From SXRF01 sp039808985 (GTDB lineage Bacteria > Pseudomonadota > Alphaproteobacteria > Rickettsiales > SXRF01), in assembly GCA_039808985.1 (NCBI GenBank), contig JBDHUC010000041.1, positions 1 to 13,428 on the forward strand: DNA of 13,428 nt. Reading direction: 5' to 3'. Below, piece by piece: positions 11,275 to 13,428 of this stretch. The notes under the pieces were generated by a model. That model ran no database searches. It was not told the DNA's origin and saw only the letters and a list, made by a program, of their open reading frames with translations. The position numbers and the translations under genes were made by a program. The stretch's first letter is position 1; every line of letters starts with the position of its first letter.

Positions 11275-11799
11275 ATGGCTAATGATAATCAGGAACAAAC
11301 CACAGTTGGCGGCGTTGCCGGAAAAACAGTCAAAGGCGCGGTTATCGGCGCTGCCTTAGCGGTTGCGGCGGCTGTTGGCCTTGCTGTCGGCGGGGTTGTT
11401 ATGGTTATGTCATCCAGCGTTGCGCTGGGACTGGCTTCCCTGGCTGGCGCGGCGGTAATCGGCTGGGCAGGGACCACAGGCCTTGCGGCCGCTGGTATTG
11501 TTGGCGGCGGTTATGCGCTGGCTAAAGGCGTATCCAAAATGCGCGGCGAAGGCCAGGCTGCATCGCAGGAAGAAGAACGCAATAAAGTTTTTGCCGCTAC
11601 ATTGCAGGCTGCACAGGTTGATGCCTATAACCAGGGTGTTAATGCCGGGCAGGGGCAGGTAATTGCAAAGCTACAGGAAATACAACAGCAGGCGCAGCAA
11701 TCAAGCTTTGCCGCTGGAGTTAAGCCAAAGGGAATCAGCCCCGAAGCTATCAGGCAGCAGCAGTCGGAAGCTGCCAATGCCCCAAAACAGGTTGGATAG
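11275..11799 (+). CDS. unrecognised membrane protein, Gly/Ala-rich
   Basis: I do not recognise this 174-residue protein. I chose ATG 11275 over the in-frame ATG at 11245 because GAGG (11266-11269) lies at proper distance and the resulting MANDNQEQ start resembles that of its neighbours. Two long hydrophobic segments, about 20-45 (KGAVIGAALAVAAAVGLAVG) and 48-80 (SVALGLASLAGAAVIGWAGT, then TGLAAAGIVGGGYALA), carry many GxxxG/A spacings. The C-terminal half is polar, Gln/Ala-rich and helical (AKLQEIQQQAQQSSF), possibly a coiled coil. There is no cleavable signal peptide. The next gene starts 9 nt after its stop, so they form an operon. Confidence 0.78.
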   Translation: MANDNQEQTTVGGVAGKTVKGAVIGAALAVAAAVGLAVGGVVMVMSSSVALGLASLAGAAVIGWAGTTGLAAAGIVGGGYALAKGVSKMRGEGQAASQEEERNKVFAATLQAAQVDAYNQGVNAGQGQVIAKLQEIQQQAQQSSFAAGVKPKGISPEAIRQQQSEAANAPKQVG

Positions 11800-11808
11800 G
11801 GAGATTTT

Positions 11809-12456
11809 ATGGCAAGTTTTAAAGAAGGCTTCCAGAATGGTAGATTAATAATTGGAGTTCGTAAAGTAGGTAATGAGCTTGGCGATCTTGCAAGGCGCTT
11901 TGCGAGTGGTGGCCATGATCCTGAAATGATAAAAAATCTGGAAGCCCAGAAAGAGAAGTTGGGCGCTGCATCAGGCCTGTATAAGGAAGCCAAGAAAAGT
12001 GGCGTGGGGGTTAATGAGGCGTTCGAATCATTAAAGGGTGCGCATGCCGAAGCGGCAGGGCATGTTGAATCAGCCAATTCATATTTGAAAGGTATTAAAT
12101 CGCAGATTCGTGGCGAAAGGCTTGGAAAACTTACAGGAAATAAGAAGCTCCTTGTCGGCATCGGGGCGGTTGCTGCCCTGGGTGGGCTTATATCTTATTC
12201 CAGGAGCAATGCCAGGGAAAAACGCGCTGCAGAAGTTGCAAATCGCCAGGAAAATTTACAGCAGATGCGCGAAGATGTGGCGGTGTTGAGGGCCGCACAG
12301 AACGGCCCGAATAGTGCAGGCCAGAACACTATGATGGGAATGGCACCAACCCCCGGCGACCATGCTGCAAGGGTTATGAGTGCGCGTAACGGGGCTGCGG
12401 CAGGCATTGATACCAGCAACCCGCCAGTTGACATGAATTACCAGGTTGTCCGCTAA
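11809..12456 (+). CDS. unrecognised protein with one membrane segment and flanking helices
   Basis: I do not recognise this 215-residue protein. The first about 110 residues are charged and helical with Ala/Lys/Glu-rich stretches (MIKNLEAQKEKLGAASGLYK, AFESLKGAHAEAAGHVESAN), perhaps coiled coil. One hydrophobic segment follows at about 113-130 (KLLVGIGAVAALGGLISYS), then a basic/charged helix to about 160 and a polar Asn/Ala/Gly-rich tail ending DMNYQVVR. GGGAG before ATG 11809 is a good ribosome-binding site. It is the second gene of the 11275 operon, followed by a terminator-like hairpin that closes the cluster. The layout (helical domain, single membrane helix, disordered tail) would suit a membrane-anchored scaffold, which is inference. 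Confidence 0.76.
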   Translation: MASFKEGFQNGRLIIGVRKVGNELGDLARRFASGGHDPEMIKNLEAQKEKLGAASGLYKEAKKSGVGVNEAFESLKGAHAEAAGHVESANSYLKGIKSQIRGERLGKLTGNKKLLVGIGAVAALGGLISYSRSNAREKRAAEVANRQENLQQMREDVAVLRAAQNGPNSAGQNTMMGMAPTPGDHAARVMSARNGAAAGIDTSNPPVDMNYQVVR

Positions 12457-12482
12457 TAACCGGTTATAACGATTTACCCCTA

Positions 12483-12520
12483 AGCCCTCCCTGATTTAAA
12501 ATTTGGGGAGGGTTGCTATT
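12483..12520 (+). terminator. rho-independent-like terminator closing the small-protein cluster
   Basis: CCCTCCC (12485-12491) and GGGAGGG (12506-12512) form a GC-rich stem around an AT-rich loop, followed by TTGCTATTTT. The T-run is imperfect, but stem and placement 28 nt after the stop fit termination. Confidence 0.65.
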
Positions 12521-12529
12521 TTCCCAGCT

Positions 12530-12600
12530 TGTCATACCGCTGTATGGCGGTATCCGGCATTAAGCCTAAGGCCCAGACCCCGCTATTCAGCGGGGTGACA
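12530..12600. repeat. family-1 palindromic element upstream of rpsD
   Basis: This 71-bp element is bounded by TGTCA and TGACA. Internal hairpins are ACCGC/GCGGT and CCCCGC/GCGGGG. Interior words ATCCGGCATTA and CCCAGACCCCGCTA and the left flank TTTTCCCAGCT are shared with the copy at 388-451. It contains no credible gene. Confidence 0.8.
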
Positions 12601-12697
12601 GGTGGAGCGGGGTCCTTGTTATCACTGGTGAAACGAAAGATTTTATCATTGTTAACAAAAAAAGGCAAAAATTCTGTAAAATACCACTATTCTCTAT

Positions 12698-12725
12698 TTG
12701 ACAGCCGCTATTTTCTTTGTATATT
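12698..12725 (+). promoter_or_regulatory. rpsD promoter
   Basis: The -35 TTGACA (12698-12703) and -10 TATATT (12720-12725) are 16 bp apart. Transcription would start near 12732, giving a leader of about 68 nt before GTG 12800. Confidence 0.75.
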
Positions 12726-12740
12726 GCCACTCCCTAACTG

Positions 12741-12763
12741 CAAAATCCACATGTGGGATTTTG
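12741..12763 (+). promoter_or_regulatory. hairpin in the rpsD leader
   Basis: CAAAATCC (12741-12748) and GGATTTTG (12756-12763) pair perfectly around the loop ACATGTG, about 9 nt after the predicted start site. It might be an mRNA-stabilising 5' stem or part of a control element; ribosomal protein S4 represses its own operon in E. coli, but no link is shown here. Confidence 0.45.
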
Positions 12764-12799
12764 TGTTTAAACAGTTTTTATAATTTTTAAGGTAAACTC

Positions 12800-13420
12800 G
12801 TGACAAAACGTATTGATTGCAAATATAAAATCAGCCGCCGCCTTGGCGTAAGCCTCTGGGGCAATGCCAAAGACCCGTTCAACAAGCGCGCATATGCGCC
12901 CGGCCAGCATGGCGCTGCTGCAAAACGCAAAAAGCCATCCGATTATGGCACCCAGCTCCGCGAAAAACAGAAGTTGCGCGGCTATTACGGCAATATCACC
13001 GAGCGCCAGTTCCGCAAAATTTACTTTGAAGCAGTGCGCCTGAAAGGCGATACCGGCGAAAACCTTATCGGCCTGCTCGAATCACGCCTTGATACCGTTG
13101 TTTACCGTATGGGCCTTGTGCCAACCCCGTTTGCTGCAAGGCAGATGGTGAGCCACGGCCATATGCGCGTTAATGGCAAAAAAGTGAACATACCTAGCTA
13201 TAAAGTTTCTGAAGGCGATGTGGTGGAAGTGCGCGAAAAATCCCGCCAGATGGCTGTGGTGCTGGAAATGCTCCAGAATCCTGAGCGCTCTGTGCCTGAA
13301 TATATCGAATTCGACAAGAATGAGCTGAAAGCAAAATTCATCCGTGCCCCGAAACTGGCGGAAGTGCCTTATCCGGTGGTTATGGAACCGAACTTCGTAA
13401 TCGAATTCTATTCACGCTAA
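12800..13420 (+). CDS. rpsD: 30S ribosomal protein S4
   Basis: S4 binds the 5' domain of 16S rRNA early in small-subunit assembly. The 206-residue protein shows the alphaproteobacterial form: YKISRRLGVSLWG (9-21), APGQHG (33-38), the KLRGYYG region (about 58-64), the S4 RNA-binding domain with LLESRLDTVVYRMGLVPT (92-109) and ARQMVSHGHMRVNGKKVNIP (113-132), and the C-terminus PYPVVMEPNFVIEFYSR. It starts with GTG 12800, supported by AAGG at 12789-12792. It is complete, with its TAA at 13418-13420. As is usual in alphaproteobacteria, it stands alone, not in the alpha operon. Confidence 0.97.
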   Translation: MTKRIDCKYKISRRLGVSLWGNAKDPFNKRAYAPGQHGAAAKRKKPSDYGTQLREKQKLRGYYGNITERQFRKIYFEAVRLKGDTGENLIGLLESRLDTVVYRMGLVPTPFAARQMVSHGHMRVNGKKVNIPSYKVSEGDVVEVREKSRQMAVVLEMLQNPERSVPEYIEFDKNELKAKFIRAPKLAEVPYPVVMEPNFVIEFYSR

Positions 13421-13428
13421 AATCCATT

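Noticed and set aside
12529..12783. 84-residue frame upstream of rpsD
   Set aside because: It covers a palindromic element and the rpsD promoter and leader, without a ribosome-binding site.
1..13428. tRNA, rRNA, CRISPR array, prophage or insertion sequence with transposase
   Set aside because: No T-loop or cloverleaf, no regularly spaced direct repeats with spacers, and no transposase, integrase or phage structural motifs were seen.

Overview
This 13.4 kb window looks like the chromosome of an alphaproteobacterium. The gene order ybeY - tlyC/corC - lnt - xre-type regulator - metK - trmB matches a well-known alphaproteobacterial neighbourhood, the S4 protein (rpsD) is of the 205-residue alphaproteobacterial type, and a SAM-II (metA-type) riboswitch, a class typical of Alphaproteobacteria, precedes metK. 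Composition is moderate in GC. Dispersed palindromic elements, some inside genes, and several toxin-antitoxin (TA) modules recall host-associated or genome-eroding lineages such as Rickettsiales/Holosporales relatives, but the species cannot be named from the sequence.

Layout. 1-64: tail of an unidentified gene. 65-597: about 530 bp without a credible gene, holding a potentially structured stretch (106-300), a mosaic of two palindromic repeat families (334-509) and the promoter/operator of the next module. 598-1010: ParD-like antitoxin and a ParE-like toxin cut to 47 residues. 1010-4597: tightly packed ybeY, tlyC, lnt and an XRE regulator; no promoter is visible after the one at parD, so this essential operon may be read from the TA promoter. 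4598-5003: palindromic repeat, metK promoter, SAM-II riboswitch and a leader with a chain of mutually exclusive pairings. 5004-6185: metK. 6187-7502: two convergent TA modules (phd/vapC on +, yefM/yoeB on -) between metK and trmB. 7504-8166: trmB, ending in a perfect 13-bp hairpin. 8239-9213: rluD on the minus strand. 9329-12456: five small unrecognised genes in three transcription units, four of them encoding proteins with Gly/Ala-rich hydrophobic segments. 12485-12799: terminator, another palindromic element and the rpsD promoter and leader. 12800-13420: rpsD.

Functional themes. The housekeeping genes cover rRNA maturation (YbeY), lipoprotein N-acylation (Lnt), SAM synthesis under SAM feedback (MetK), tRNA and rRNA modification (TrmB, RluD) and the small ribosomal subunit (S4). 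Between them lies accessory material: three TA modules, at least four palindromic elements (one in frame inside lnt), and coding tandem heptamers in ybeY and trmB. The best candidate for an undescribed system is the five-gene cluster at 9329-12456. Two of its transcription units share a 20-bp upstream element (19 of 20 identical), and a third carries three 12-bp iterons built on the same TGTCAyAAA core.
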